NCBI GenBank assembly: GCA_026129525.1 | Contig: JAHCHW010000007.1 | Span: 62,001-126,000, forward strand | DNA: 64,000 bases | DNA from: Chitinophagales bacterium | Lineage (GTDB): Bacteria; Bacteroidota; Bacteroidia; Chitinophagales; LD1 | Direction: 5' to 3' | Part shown: positions 1 through 8,921 of the stretch, piece by piece | Numbering within the stretch: position 1 is the first letter of the stretch | Layout of the letters: every line of letters begins with the position of its first letter | Notes under the pieces: model-generated | Seen by the model: only the letters and a program-made list of their open reading frames with translations | Databases searched by the model: none | Told to the model about the DNA's origin: nothing | Made by a program: the position numbers and the translations under genes

Positions 1-710
1 ATACTTGCACCGCCCGGAAAAAGTCCACCTATAATATCCCAACCTTCTTCGCTTACAATGTGTGCTTCGTACCATGCAAATCTTCCCTCAATGGGTTGAT
101 GCGAATTTATCATCAGCCATGTTTTGCCATCTTCAGTTTTCGATGGTGCAATGGCCAATGCATTCGAGCCGCGGTCGTTTGGCTCATTAAAAAACTGAAT
201 ACGATTTTCTTTGGCAGCTTTCAGTGCCAAACCGCCACCGGCAAAGAGCGTAAGTGTGAGCGTGGAGCCTTTTACTACATCCTGCGGCTTAAACGGCAAG
301 GCACCTTTAACTAATACTTCATTGGGATGTGCCGCAGCAAAATCGTTTATGCCTTGTATGTATCCGTCCAACACTTTCCTAAAATCGGACGAAAGACTAC
401 GCTCATAGTTATTATCAACTAGTGTATCAATCCCAAAAAAGCGCAACCCGAAATCGAATAACACGCCTTCTTTTCCCAATACCCCCCCTAACTTTCCCTG
501 CGCTGCCAATAAATTATGTTGAATGTGTTCAAAATCATCTTCGCAGTGTGCCCATGCAAGCCCGTATGCGGCATCGGCATCGGTTTTTCCGAAAATATGG
601 GGCACGCCAAATGTATCGCGCACAATGGTAACATTGCTCGGGTCAATTTGCGCAATTGCCACACTTGCAGTTAGAAAGACAGTAAGGAACAGTATTAAGT
701 GTTTGTGCAT
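1..710 (-). CDS. Penicillin acylase family (Ntn-hydrolase) protein, partial
   Basis: The reading frame is open from an ATG at 710 to the window edge, so only the N-terminal 236 residues are visible. A signal peptide (MHKHLILFLTVFLTASVAIA) predicts export. The alpha-chain start 'RDTFGVPHIFGKTDADAAYG' is typical of the family. Residues 181-185 read GSNAL, and Ser182 is the expected N-terminal nucleophile released by autocatalytic cleavage. The GSNA form resembles the PvdQ/aculeacin acylase branch rather than penicillin G acylase (SNNW). Known members hydrolyse amide bonds of acyl-homoserine lactones, lipopeptides or beta-lactams; the substrate here cannot be read. It is divergent from nadC. A second, different acylase of the superfamily lies at 9275-11776. 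Confidence 0.88.
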   Translation of the reverse strand, partial: MHKHLILFLTVFLTASVAIAQIDPSNVTIVRDTFGVPHIFGKTDADAAYGLAWAHCEDDFEHIQHNLLAAQGKLGGVLGKEGVLFDFGLRFFGIDTLVDNNYERSLSSDFRKVLDGYIQGINDFAAAHPNEVLVKGALPFKPQDVVKGSTLTLTLFAGGGLALKAAKENRIQFFNEPNDRGSNALAIAPSKTEDGKTWLMINSHQPIEGRFAWYEAHIVSEEGWDIIGGLFPGGAS

Positions 711-863
711 TTCAGCAAAATTGAAGCATTGATGGAAGATAGCTATTCACTAAGTGCTCAAAAATAATGGCAGTTAGTTCAAGTCCTAACCTTCAGTGCT
801 TTCTTAACGATAGTAATCGCAGCCTTAGCAATTTCTTTATTACTTCACGCCCTATTCATTACC

Positions 864-1724
864 ATGAGTTACCCGATTGAAAAAGTAATTGCCGCAGCCC
901 TTGCAGAAGATGCAGAAGATTTTGAAGGAAATATTCCTTCGGGCGATCATTCTTCATTAGCCTGTATTCCCGATAGTAAAGAAGGCAAAGCGCAACTTTT
1001 GTGTAAAGCCGATGGAGTTCTGGCAGGAGTGGAGTTGGCAGAGTTGATTTTTAAGCAAGTAGATACTGCCATCTGTTTCGAAAAAATATTGGATGATGGA
1101 ACTGTAATTAAAAAAGGCAATGTAGCTTTCAAAGTATTTGGGGAAGTAAAATCTATTCTCCGTGCGGAACGGGTGGTGCTCAATTTTATGCAGCGCATGA
1201 GCGGTATTGCTACCAACACAGCAAAGTATGTAGAAGCTGTGAAAGGAACGGGATGCCATATTTTAGATACACGGAAAACCACTCCTACGCTTCGTTATTT
1301 TGAAAAATGGGCAGTGAGAATAGGAGGCGGGCATAACCATCGGTTTGGATTGTATGATATGATTATGCTGAAGGATAACCACATTGATTTTTGCGGAGGA
1401 ATTGAAAATGCAATTCTTAAAGTGAAAGAATATCAGGAACGCAGTAGTTTGCATTTACCGGTTGAAATAGAAACACGAACACTGCAAGATGTTGAAGATG
1501 TGTTACGCGTTGGAAATATTAATCGCATTATGTTCGACAACTTTACTCCTGAAGCCATGAAGCAAGCCGTTGCTTTGGTAAACAAAAGTTATGAAACGGA
1601 AGCCTCAGGCGGTATAACGCTTCAAACCGTAAGAACCTATGCCGAAACAGGTGTTGATTTTATTTCGGTTGGTGCGCTTACACATTCTTCCACAAGTTTG
1701 GATTTGAGCTTAAAAGCGTTTTAA
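864..1724 (+). CDS. nadC: Nicotinate-nucleotide pyrophosphorylase (carboxylating)
   Basis: Quinolinate phosphoribosyltransferase of de novo NAD synthesis, converting quinolinate and PRPP to nicotinate mononucleotide, CO2 and PPi in the cytoplasm. At 286 residues it is full length. Family landmarks are visible: 'LNFMQRMSGIAT', 'ILDTRKTTPTLR' with the substrate-binding Arg/Lys cluster, 'GGGHNHRFGLYDMIMLKDNH', and the C-terminal barrel segments 'IETRTLQD', 'IMFDNF' and 'ISVGALTHS'. The ATG at 864 agrees with the usual family N-terminus. A lipid kinase follows 26 nt downstream on the same strand, so the two may be cotranscribed. No nadA or nadB is present in the window. Confidence 0.96.
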   Translation: MSYPIEKVIAAALAEDAEDFEGNIPSGDHSSLACIPDSKEGKAQLLCKADGVLAGVELAELIFKQVDTAICFEKILDDGTVIKKGNVAFKVFGEVKSILRAERVVLNFMQRMSGIATNTAKYVEAVKGTGCHILDTRKTTPTLRYFEKWAVRIGGGHNHRFGLYDMIMLKDNHIDFCGGIENAILKVKEYQERSSLHLPVEIETRTLQDVEDVLRVGNINRIMFDNFTPEAMKQAVALVNKSYETEASGGITLQTVRTYAETGVDFISVGALTHSSTSLDLSLKAF

Positions 1725-1750
1725 GCGCTTCTAACTTCTATATTTACCGC

Positions 1751-2659
1751 ATGAGTTCCGAGAAGAAGAAAATCATGTTTATCATCAATCCCATTTCGGG
1801 GGTGTACAAGAAGAAAAACATCCCCGAAAAGGTTGCCCGATACATTGATTATGTGCAGTATGATTATACCATTCGCTTTACGGAGTATGCAGGGCATGCT
1901 ACACTTATTGCCCAACAAGCTGTAGAAGAAGGTTATCATGTTTGTGTAGCGGTGGGAGGCGATGGCTCCATTAACGAAGTAGCACAAAGTTTAGTAGGTA
2001 CAAATACCGCCCTTGGCGTAATTCCCTACGGGTCGGGCAATGGTTTTGCCACGCATTTAAAAATACCGGCTCGTGATGCAAAGGGTTCTATCAATGTAAT
2101 CAACACCGGCAAAACCGTAAAAATAGATTTGGTGAAATCAAACCTGCGATACTTTGTAAGCAATGCCGGTTTCGGGATAGATTCTTCTGTTGCCCGAAGG
2201 TTTCACCACCATACCATTCGCGGGCTTGCCTCTTATGCATGGGCTGTGGTTAAAGAGTTGCTCTTTTACTTTCAGCCTTTTCCGGCTAAAGTGGAAATTG
2301 ACGATGTTACTATTGAGCGGGAATTCTTTCTTTTTACAGCGTTCAATGCCAATCAGTACGGTTACGATTATGCGGTTTTCCCTTTTACTAGTATGAAAGA
2401 TGGAGTAATGGATGTAATTGTGCTAAACCGTTTTCCGGTTTGGAAGTTGTTTTGGATTGTAGGTTGCCTGATAATGAAACGTGCCGATGCTATTAAAGAA
2501 GCAGAATCATATCGCGCAAAAAAGATTGCGATACACGGCAACAAAAAAATGGTTTATCAGTTCGATGGCGACTCGGTTATTTATCACGATGATGTAACTT
2601 TCGAAGTAGTGCCGCAGTGCATAAACATGATTGTGCCTAAAGATTTGAATTCTTATTAA
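1751..2659 (+). CDS. Diacylglycerol/sphingosine kinase-type lipid kinase
   Basis: A 302-residue cytoplasmic lipid kinase of the YegS/DgkB/sphingosine kinase superfamily. The N-terminal nucleotide-binding domain shows 'FIINPISG', the loop 'VAVGGDGSINEVAQ' (GGDG motif) and 'VIPYGSGNGFA'. The C-terminal beta-sandwich includes 'VDLVKSNLRYFVSNAGFGID'. The phosphate acceptor (diacylglycerol, ceramide or a sphingoid base) cannot be told from sequence. A serine palmitoyltransferase homologue about 13 kb away makes a sphingoid substrate conceivable, but that is inference. It lies 26 nt after nadC and 20 nt before the SUI1-domain gene, which suggests one transcript. Confidence 0.9.
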   Translation: MSSEKKKIMFIINPISGVYKKKNIPEKVARYIDYVQYDYTIRFTEYAGHATLIAQQAVEEGYHVCVAVGGDGSINEVAQSLVGTNTALGVIPYGSGNGFATHLKIPARDAKGSINVINTGKTVKIDLVKSNLRYFVSNAGFGIDSSVARRFHHHTIRGLASYAWAVVKELLFYFQPFPAKVEIDDVTIEREFFLFTAFNANQYGYDYAVFPFTSMKDGVMDVIVLNRFPVWKLFWIVGCLIMKRADAIKEAESYRAKKIAIHGNKKMVYQFDGDSVIYHDDVTFEVVPQCINMIVPKDLNSY

Positions 2660-2679
2660 AAGCGAGATGTATTTAGTGT

Positions 2680-3021
2680 ATGAGCAAGAAAAAAGATGAT
2701 TTCAGAAACCGAATAGTTTTCTCCACCAATCCTAACTTTAAACCGGAAGCAGAAACTGACGAAACAGATACCCCTTCGGCAGAACAGCAAACTCTTTACG
2801 TGTCCTTAGAAAGGTTAAAGGGAGGGAAAGTGGCTACCATTGTCGAAAATTTTATTGGCAGCGAAACCGCTTTGCAGGATTTAGGGAAAATGCTTAAAAA
2901 CAAATGCGGCACCGGAGGAACAGTTAAAGATGGTATTATTCATATACAGGGAGAGCAACGCGAAAAAGTAATACAACTGCTTGGTTCGTTAGGTTATAAA
3001 ACCAAACGTAAAGGCGGTTAA
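2680..3021 (+). CDS. SUI1/eIF1-domain translation factor (YciH-like)
   Basis: A 113-residue protein with an N-terminal flexible segment and a C-terminal SUI1 fold. The core reads 'KGGKVATIVENFIG', 'LGKMLKNKCGTGGTVKDG' and 'IIHIQGEQREKVIQLL', ending with the Lys-rich 'GYKTKRKGG'. This matches bacterial eIF1 relatives such as YciH, which bind the small ribosomal subunit and influence initiation fidelity. The ATG at 2680 follows the lipid kinase stop by 20 nt. The stop codon abuts the stop of the convergent CotH-like gene with no gap. Confidence 0.93.
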   Translation: MSKKKDDFRNRIVFSTNPNFKPEAETDETDTPSAEQQTLYVSLERLKGGKVATIVENFIGSETALQDLGKMLKNKCGTGGTVKDGIIHIQGEQREKVIQLLGSLGYKTKRKGG

Positions 3022-4518
3022 CTAATACTTTATAAACTTTCCAACTTTACCTCCAATATTCAATAAATACATCCCGTTAGGTAAGTTGCTAACAGTGAGT
3101 GGAGATACAGTAGAGGAGCACATCATCTTTCCGTGAATATCTGTAACAGTTATTGACCCCATTTCAAAAGGATTAAAGTTTCTGACAAAAAGCAATTCAT
3201 TGGTTGGATTTGGGAATACTTCTATGGCAGTGTTCTTCTCCTGCTGCACGGAAGAAACAAAAGGTGTGCAACTGAAATTGGCAAGCTGTTGTGAGAGGTA
3301 ATTATGCCGCTCCTGTACAAAAGGTTTAATGCCAAGTATGTTTGCCTGTGTAGAATTTATATTGCTGTCAAACTGGTTGCTCGGAAAAAGTTTACGCGGG
3401 TCGTTGTAGTAATAGTTTTTTATCCTTTCGTGCAGCGAGTCTATTATCGGATTCATGTGTGCAGGGTTAAAATATTCATCCAACACATTGCACAAAAAGT
3501 TTTGGAATTGGTTCCAATACTCAGGCACGGTTATCATCTTGTTGTGCAACGGACGGTTACCTGCTGTGGCATTGTAGTTCATGGGCAGGGTAGTCATTTG
3601 CGAAGTTTGATTTCCGTTCAAAAAAACTCCAAATGCTTCGTTTACATCCCACGCTATCCACTCAAATTTATCGGTTGATGTATTATGATAGATATAGTAG
3701 TTATGTCCGCTACCGGTGTAGCTGTCAAGGTTGGAAAACAAAATGGTGGTAGCCCATTGCTTTACATAAGCAGCTGTGTTAAGCGATGCATCCAACGAAT
3801 CTTTCAGTTGAGGTGCGGGGGTATTATTAAGATTATCAATCAGCCAAAGCAAATCGCTCCAGTCGTTTACATCTTCATTGGTTTTAAGTTCATAATTGTT
3901 GTAATACTGATTTTGATTATTGCCCTTCCATGTTAGGTTGCCCGAAGGATCCCCCTTATACAGGTTTCCCTTTTTATTGCCAAAGTGTGTTTTAAGAAAC
4001 GTTTTATCTACCTCTTCTACTAACGTGTAAAACCCCCATAGTTGATTATTTACATACACATTGGCATAGTTGCAACGTGGGGCATGTAGTCCGTAATGCT
4101 GCATAAAGTCCAAGCAAAGTTTTTCGCGCAAAAAACTTGGATCTTTAAAGCCATTGTTCAGGTTCAGTTGTTTCATGCCGTCTATCTCATTACTATTTTT
4201 AAACTCTTCAAAGTCGAGTTTCCAGCTTTTCTTTTGCGATGGATTGTTGTAAGAGGAATTGCCTTTGAACTTGCAGCCCACGCTGTCATACATTACTCCG
4301 TCAAATAGTACTGAGGTAGCCATGTAATAAATGTTAGAATCTAACTGCTTGCTAAGGGTATAGTACTTGGTTAATGTATCGTACCAATTCTGAACAGGGA
4401 AGGTGATGTGGATTTCGTGGATAAGCTGGTTAGTATTAAATATAGCATTGCCCGGTGTTTGAGCCTTAGCCGTAATACCTGCCATTACTAAAAACAAAGC
4501 AAGTGTATGTTTCTGCAT
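3022..4518 (-). CDS. CotH kinase-family secreted protein with T9SS tail
   Basis: A 498-residue secreted protein. The start at 4518 gives a clean signal peptide (MQKHTLALFLVMAGITAKA); a longer in-frame extension to 4584 would bury it. The CotH-type core is visible in 'KGNSSYNNPSQKKSWKLDF', 'LREKLCLDFMQHYGLHAPR', 'LVEEVDKTFLKTHFG', 'NLYKGD' and 'IAWDVNEAFG'. The family includes spore coat protein kinases, but kinase activity here is unproven. The C-terminal 75 residues ('VFPNPTNELLFV...GMYLLNIGGK') form a Por-type sorting domain for export by T9SS and surface attachment. Its stop codon abuts that of the convergent SUI1 gene. Confidence 0.9.
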   Translation of the reverse strand: MQKHTLALFLVMAGITAKAQTPGNAIFNTNQLIHEIHITFPVQNWYDTLTKYYTLSKQLDSNIYYMATSVLFDGVMYDSVGCKFKGNSSYNNPSQKKSWKLDFEEFKNSNEIDGMKQLNLNNGFKDPSFLREKLCLDFMQHYGLHAPRCNYANVYVNNQLWGFYTLVEEVDKTFLKTHFGNKKGNLYKGDPSGNLTWKGNNQNQYYNNYELKTNEDVNDWSDLLWLIDNLNNTPAPQLKDSLDASLNTAAYVKQWATTILFSNLDSYTGSGHNYYIYHNTSTDKFEWIAWDVNEAFGVFLNGNQTSQMTTLPMNYNATAGNRPLHNKMITVPEYWNQFQNFLCNVLDEYFNPAHMNPIIDSLHERIKNYYYNDPRKLFPSNQFDSNINSTQANILGIKPFVQERHNYLSQQLANFSCTPFVSSVQQEKNTAIEVFPNPTNELLFVRNFNPFEMGSITVTDIHGKMMCSSTVSPLTVSNLPNGMYLLNIGGKVGKFIKY

Positions 4519-4623
4519 ATAAAATTGATTTCCTTGCATTGAAAATACAAATAAGTTTAAGCGCCTGGCTTTGATGCTTGTCAAACAGGTAATCTTATAC
4601 TTTTTCCCTTACGTTTGCACCCC

Positions 4624-5976
4624 ATGAAATACGCCACTGTTAACCCGTGCAACAATGAATTGCTGAAAGAGTTCCCTTTCAGCAGTTATCCCGATTTGAA
4701 TGTTTCTGCAAATGCGTTTAATAACTGGAGAAAACTTACCGTAGAGCAACGCGGAGAGCAACTGAAAAAAGTAGCGGCACTTTTAGAAAAAAACAAACAA
4801 ACGTATGCCCGCCTCATCACCCTCGAAATGGGCAAGCCGCTGCGCGAAGCAGAATATGAAGTCAACAAAACCATCAGTGCATTTGATTATTACATTCAGC
4901 GTGCCCCTGAATTTTTGAAGCCCGAAGTAATTGCCAGCAATGCTTCCAAAAGCTACGTGCGTTTTGAACCCATGGGAATTGTTTTCAGCATCATGCCCTG
5001 GAACTTTCCGTTTTGGCAGGTGTTTCGTTTTGCTATTCCCACACTTATTGCAGGCAATGTTACTATCCTGAAACATGCCCCCAATGTTCCGCAATGTGCG
5101 ATCGCTATCGAAAATCTTTTTAAGGAAGCCGGTTTTGAAGAAGGGGTTTTCCGCCAGTTTTTTCTTACTAACGAAGATGCCGGTAAGCTGATTGCCGACC
5201 CGCGCATTGTGGGCATTAGTTTTACAGGCAGCGATGCCACCGGAAGTTTGTTGGCAGCGCAGGCGGGGCGCAGCATAAAAAAATGTGTAATGGAGTTAGG
5301 CGGCAACGATGCGTTTATTGTGCTGCATGATGCCGATTTGGATTTCACTGTTCAAGGGGCTGTTAAATCGCGCAGCATTAACAGCGGGCAAAGTTGCAAC
5401 GGAGCCAAGCGGTTTATTGTAGTGGAAAGTGTGGCTGAAGTTTTTACTCAAAAATTGGTGAAAGCAGTGAGTGAGTTAAACGTTGGAAACCCCGAAGAAG
5501 AGATTACACAGATCGGGCCCTTGGCACGTAAAGATTTACAACAAAAAGTATTGCAGCAGATTGATGACACCGTAAAGCAAGGAGCCGTTCCGCATTACGG
5601 AAAAACCATTCCGAACGAAACAGGCAATTATGTTTCACCGGTGGTACTTACCAACGTAAAGCCCGGCATGCGCGCTTTTGAAGAAGAAATTTTCGGACCG
5701 GTGTGGAGTGTAATAACCGTAAAAAATGAAAGCGAAGCCATTGAAACAGCCAACCACTCGGTGTATGGTTTGGGCGCTTCGGTTTGGACAAGCGATAAAA
5801 CCAAAGCCGAAAGCATGGTGAGCGAACTGCAAGCGGGTAATGTGTTTATTAACGACATTGTAAAAAGCGACCCGCGCCTGCCCTTTGGCGGTGTTAAGCG
5901 AAGCGGTTTCGGACGCGAACTTTCCGAGTACGGACTTAAAGAGTTCGTGAATATTAAAACGGTTTACATAAATTAG
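4624..5976 (+). CDS. sad: NAD(P)-dependent succinate-semialdehyde dehydrogenase (Sad-like)
   Basis: A 450-residue aldehyde dehydrogenase that closely follows the short Sad/YneI type of succinate-semialdehyde dehydrogenase. Visible landmarks are 'EMGKPLREAEYEV', 'IMPWNFPFWQVFRFAIPTL', 'LKHAPNVPQCA', 'SFTGSDATG', the general-base Glu224 in 'MELGGND', the nucleophile Cys258 in 'SGQSCNGAKRF', and the C-terminal 'LPFGGVKRSGFGRELS'. It would oxidise succinate semialdehyde to succinate, linking GABA or 4-hydroxybutyrate breakdown to the TCA cycle. The ATG at 4624 is preferred to the in-frame TTG at 4615 because it matches the family start. A TAnnTTTG-like element (4610-4617) lies just upstream. Confidence 0.93.
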   Translation: MKYATVNPCNNELLKEFPFSSYPDLNVSANAFNNWRKLTVEQRGEQLKKVAALLEKNKQTYARLITLEMGKPLREAEYEVNKTISAFDYYIQRAPEFLKPEVIASNASKSYVRFEPMGIVFSIMPWNFPFWQVFRFAIPTLIAGNVTILKHAPNVPQCAIAIENLFKEAGFEEGVFRQFFLTNEDAGKLIADPRIVGISFTGSDATGSLLAAQAGRSIKKCVMELGGNDAFIVLHDADLDFTVQGAVKSRSINSGQSCNGAKRFIVVESVAEVFTQKLVKAVSELNVGNPEEEITQIGPLARKDLQQKVLQQIDDTVKQGAVPHYGKTIPNETGNYVSPVVLTNVKPGMRAFEEEIFGPVWSVITVKNESEAIETANHSVYGLGASVWTSDKTKAESMVSELQAGNVFINDIVKSDPRLPFGGVKRSGFGRELSEYGLKEFVNIKTVYIN

Positions 5977-5994
5977 ACGCATTAAAGCCTTTCG

Positions 5995-6510
5995 GTGGAA
6001 TTTAAAGTAGTCATATACATCATTCTGGGCATTCTGTATTTCATTTATTCCGTTTCGCAAAAGAGGAAAGAACAACAGCAAGCCACCCCGCAGCCGCAAA
6101 AAGAAAAGCCCATTACTCCGCCTGCTTACGATCCGCTAAAGGAGATAATGAAAGAAATACAGCGCAAGCAGGCGGAAGAGCAGGCGCGTAAAACCATTAA
6201 ACAGAAACCCAAGCCTGCTTATGCCGAAACATCCAAGCCCGTAAAAACAAAAGGGCGCGATGTGCTGTTGCACGAAAAGAAAGTTACCACTTTTCAGGAA
6301 GGCATGGGCAGTTTAGAATCTGTTTATGAGCGCGAGTTAACCGAAGAAGAAAAGATAGAGCGCGGCACGCTGAAAATTCAAAATGAGGGGGCTTACAAAA
6401 TTGAATCCATAGAAGAAGCAGAAGCGAAGGAAGCTCAACAGTCATACGCTTACGAATTCGATGCCCGCAACGCAGTGATAAGTTCAATTATTCTGGAAAG
6501 AAAATTTTGA
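5995..6510 (+). CDS. Uncharacterised membrane-anchored, charged protein
   Basis: Starts with GTG at 5995. It encodes 171 residues: one N-terminal membrane segment ('VVIYIILGILYFIYSVS'), then a long Lys/Glu/Gln/Pro-rich cytoplasmic tail ('QKRKEQQQATPQPQKEKP') and a more ordered C-terminus. No catalytic motif is seen. The architecture resembles small Bacteroidota membrane proteins of unknown function. It lies 18 nt after the dehydrogenase, and its stop TGA overlaps the ATG of aroB by one base, so it is probably translationally coupled to the shikimate genes. No function is proposed. Confidence 0.8.
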   Translation: MEFKVVIYIILGILYFIYSVSQKRKEQQQATPQPQKEKPITPPAYDPLKEIMKEIQRKQAEEQARKTIKQKPKPAYAETSKPVKTKGRDVLLHEKKVTTFQEGMGSLESVYERELTEEEKIERGTLKIQNEGAYKIESIEEAEAKEAQQSYAYEFDARNAVISSIILERKF

Positions 6511-7553
6511 TGAACCCTGTTCACTTTGAGGATTGCTCCTTTCTCAATCTGCAAGCATATTTCAGTTCCCATCCGTTTTCATCGGTTTATGTGTTGGCAG
6601 ATGAAAACATTGTTCTGCACTGTTATCCCAAAATTGTTTCTTACTTCCCTCCGCATCGGGTAATTCAAATTAAAAGCGGGGAAGAAAACAAGAGCATTAG
6701 CACCTGTGAGATTGTTTGGCAAAAACTTACCGCTGCAAATGCCGATAGAAAAACACTGCTTATTAACCTTGGTGGCGGTGTAATTGGCGATATGGGCGGC
6801 TTTGCTGCTGGATGCTATAAACGCGGCATAAAATTTATCAATATCCCCACCACACTGCTGGCAATGGTTGATGCGAGTGTTGGTGCTAAGTGTGGTATTG
6901 ATTTTATGCGCTATAAAAACCAAATCGGATTGTTCAACGAGCCGGAGGCGGTTTTCATTTATACCGATTTTCTGGAAACGCTGCCCGAAAGAGAATTGCG
7001 CTCGGGTTTTGCGGAAGTGATAAAGCACTATTTGATAGCTGATAAAGATGCTTTTGAAGAAGTCAGAAGTCAGAAATCAGAAGTTAGCAGTATAAAATGG
7101 GATACCGTTGTAAGAAAGAATGTTGCTATCAAACAACAAATAGTTGAACAAGATCCTACTGAACAAAGCATCCGCAAGGCGCTCAACTTCGGGCATACGG
7201 TAGGCCATGCCTTGGAAAGTTTTTTCCTGAATGAGAAGCAACAAAAACTACTACATGGTGAAGCTGTTGCCATAGGAATGGTATGCGAGAGTTTTATTTC
7301 GTATAGGAAAGGTTTGTTGAAAGACCATGAATTGCAACAAATCGCAGAAGTGGTGTTGCAATATTTCAATCACACATATATTGCCGAACAACACTTCAAA
7401 AGCATCACTAAACTCATCGCGCAAGACAAAAAGAATGAAGCCGATGAAACATGCTTTACCTTGCTGAGCGGTATAGGAAGCTACACCATCAATCAACTCG
7501 TTGAAAAAGATTTAATCCGCGAATCGCTGGTTTACTTTAATTCGCTGCACTGA
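6510..7553 (+). CDS. aroB: 3-dehydroquinate synthase
   Basis: Second step of the shikimate pathway, cyclising DAHP to 3-dehydroquinate with NAD and a divalent metal in the cytoplasm. The 347-residue protein shows the NAD-binding 'NLGGGVIGDMGGFAAG', 'PTTLLAMVDASVGAKCGID', 'ELRSGFAEVIKHYLI' and the metal-ligand region 'LNFGHTVGHALES'. The ATG at 6510 overlaps the preceding stop, and the stop overlaps the aroA start (TGATG). An odd low-complexity stretch 'EEVRSQKSEVSS' is encoded by a degenerate direct repeat of AGAAGTC units at 7056-7087. It lies on a surface helix region away from the active-site motifs. Confidence 0.95.
   Translation: MNPVHFEDCSFLNLQAYFSSHPFSSVYVLADENIVLHCYPKIVSYFPPHRVIQIKSGEENKSISTCEIVWQKLTAANADRKTLLINLGGGVIGDMGGFAAGCYKRGIKFINIPTTLLAMVDASVGAKCGIDFMRYKNQIGLFNEPEAVFIYTDFLETLPERELRSGFAEVIKHYLIADKDAFEEVRSQKSEVSSIKWDTVVRKNVAIKQQIVEQDPTEQSIRKALNFGHTVGHALESFFLNEKQQKLLHGEAVAIGMVCESFISYRKGLLKDHELQQIAEVVLQYFNHTYIAEQHFKSITKLIAQDKKNEADETCFTLLSGIGSYTINQLVEKDLIRESLVYFNSLH
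7056..7087 (+). repeat. In-frame AGAAGTC-type direct repeat inside aroB
   Basis: Three to four imperfect copies of an 8-bp unit (AGAAGTC, AGAAATC, AGAAGTT) run in frame through aroB and encode 'EVRSQKSEVS'. Short tandem units like this are usually seen between genes in Bacteroidota. The reading frame stays open. Confidence 0.7.
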
Positions 7554-8791
7554 TGAGCAGCATCAAAATCCATCATCCAACTAAAAAATTATTCGGCAGC
7601 GTTCATCTCCCCGGCTCCAAAAGCGAGAGTAACCGCGCCTTGATATTGCAGGCGCTTTCGGGCAATAGTTTTCAAATTGAAAATCTTTCCACCGCGCGCG
7701 ACACACAAAATCTAAAAAACATTCTGGCTACCAACCAGCAAACAGTTGATGTAATTGATGCAGGAACCTCCATGCGCTTTCTTACCGCGTATTATGCGGC
7801 AACCAATCAGCACAAAATTATTACCGGCTCGGCACGAATGAAAAAGCGCCCTATGGCTCCGCTGGTAAATGCACTTAATGAAATGGGTTTCGATATTCGT
7901 TATGTGGAAGAAGAAGGTTTTGCGCCCATCGAAATTTTTCCTATAAAATCTTTCGAGAAGTTGGAAAGTGAAGTGCACATACAGGGCAACATCAGCAGCC
8001 AGTTCATTACCGCTTTGTTGCTTATTGCGCCCTTTCTTCCAAACGGGCTAACTATTCATTTCTATACAGCACTTACTTCAAAGCCTTATGTGGAAATGAC
8101 CTTGAGTATGCTTGAACATTTTGGGGTGAAGTATATCTGGAGTGAGAATAGTATTGCTGTTTCGAAAACCGAAATTCAAAATCCGAAATTCGAAGTTGGT
8201 TCTGACTGGAGCGCTGCTTCGTACTGGTATTCGATGGCATTTTTGGCAGATGAAGCAGAAATTTTTCTGGAAGGCTTACAAAATAAATGGAGCCAGGGCG
8301 ACCGCATAATGGCTGACTGGATGAAGCGTTTCGGAATTGCTACGGAGTTTAAAGAGGGTGGTGCGCTCATAAAAAATATTCATACCGCTTATCCCAAAGT
8401 GATGAAGCTGGATTTTGCCGATAACCCCGATTTAGCGCAAACCTTCGCAGTAATGTTTGCCGCCAAAGATATTGCCGCCACTTTTACCGGCATTGATAGC
8501 CTTCGTCTGAAAGAAACCGACCGCATACAAGCCTTGCAAAATGAGTTGCGTAAATGCGGTTATAAATTCGATTACTCCGATGAATTTTTCTTTTACCAGT
8601 TGCGCGGGAAATTGCATCTGCCAACAGCACCTGTTAACACCTACGATGACCACCGCATGGCAATGAGTCTTGCCGCGTTGGGTTTATTGGGAGAAATTGA
8701 AATCGAAAATCCCGATGTAGTGATAAAATCGTATCCGGAGTTTTGGGGAGAGATGCAAAAAAATGGTTTTGTTATTTTGGTTGATGATTAG
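7553..8791 (+). CDS. aroA: 3-phosphoshikimate 1-carboxyvinyltransferase (EPSP synthase)
   Basis: Transfers enolpyruvyl from PEP to shikimate-3-phosphate. The 412-residue protein has the N-terminal 'HLPGSKSESNRALIL' substrate loop, 'DAGTSMRFLTAYYA', 'GNISSQFITALLL', 'SDWSAASYWY', 'LRLKETDR' and 'YDDHRMAMSLAALG'. The shortened spacing of motifs is typical of Bacteroidota AroA. The start codon overlaps the aroB stop, so aroB-aroA are coupled. At 8162-8199 the DNA reads as two near copies of CCGAAATTC within 'SKTEIQNPKFEV'; this could be chance, because the protein length there looks normal. Confidence 0.95.
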   Translation: MSSIKIHHPTKKLFGSVHLPGSKSESNRALILQALSGNSFQIENLSTARDTQNLKNILATNQQTVDVIDAGTSMRFLTAYYAATNQHKIITGSARMKKRPMAPLVNALNEMGFDIRYVEEEGFAPIEIFPIKSFEKLESEVHIQGNISSQFITALLLIAPFLPNGLTIHFYTALTSKPYVEMTLSMLEHFGVKYIWSENSIAVSKTEIQNPKFEVGSDWSAASYWYSMAFLADEAEIFLEGLQNKWSQGDRIMADWMKRFGIATEFKEGGALIKNIHTAYPKVMKLDFADNPDLAQTFAVMFAAKDIAATFTGIDSLRLKETDRIQALQNELRKCGYKFDYSDEFFFYQLRGKLHLPTAPVNTYDDHRMAMSLAALGLLGEIEIENPDVVIKSYPEFWGEMQKNGFVILVDD

Positions 8792-8921
8792 CAAAATTCA
8801 ATCAGTCTTCGTATTTGTAATCAATAAACCAGAAGCGGGGAGCACTTAGTTAACGGTAAGAATGTTTTTCTGGTTAAAACTCTTTTTGGTGGCTGCACAC
8901 TATATGCCGACCCTAAAATAG

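Noticed and set aside
8162-8199. Repeat insertion in aroA (two CCGAAATTC units)
   Set aside because: The encoded protein segment has the length expected of the family, so it may be chance similarity. Not counted among the in-frame insertions.
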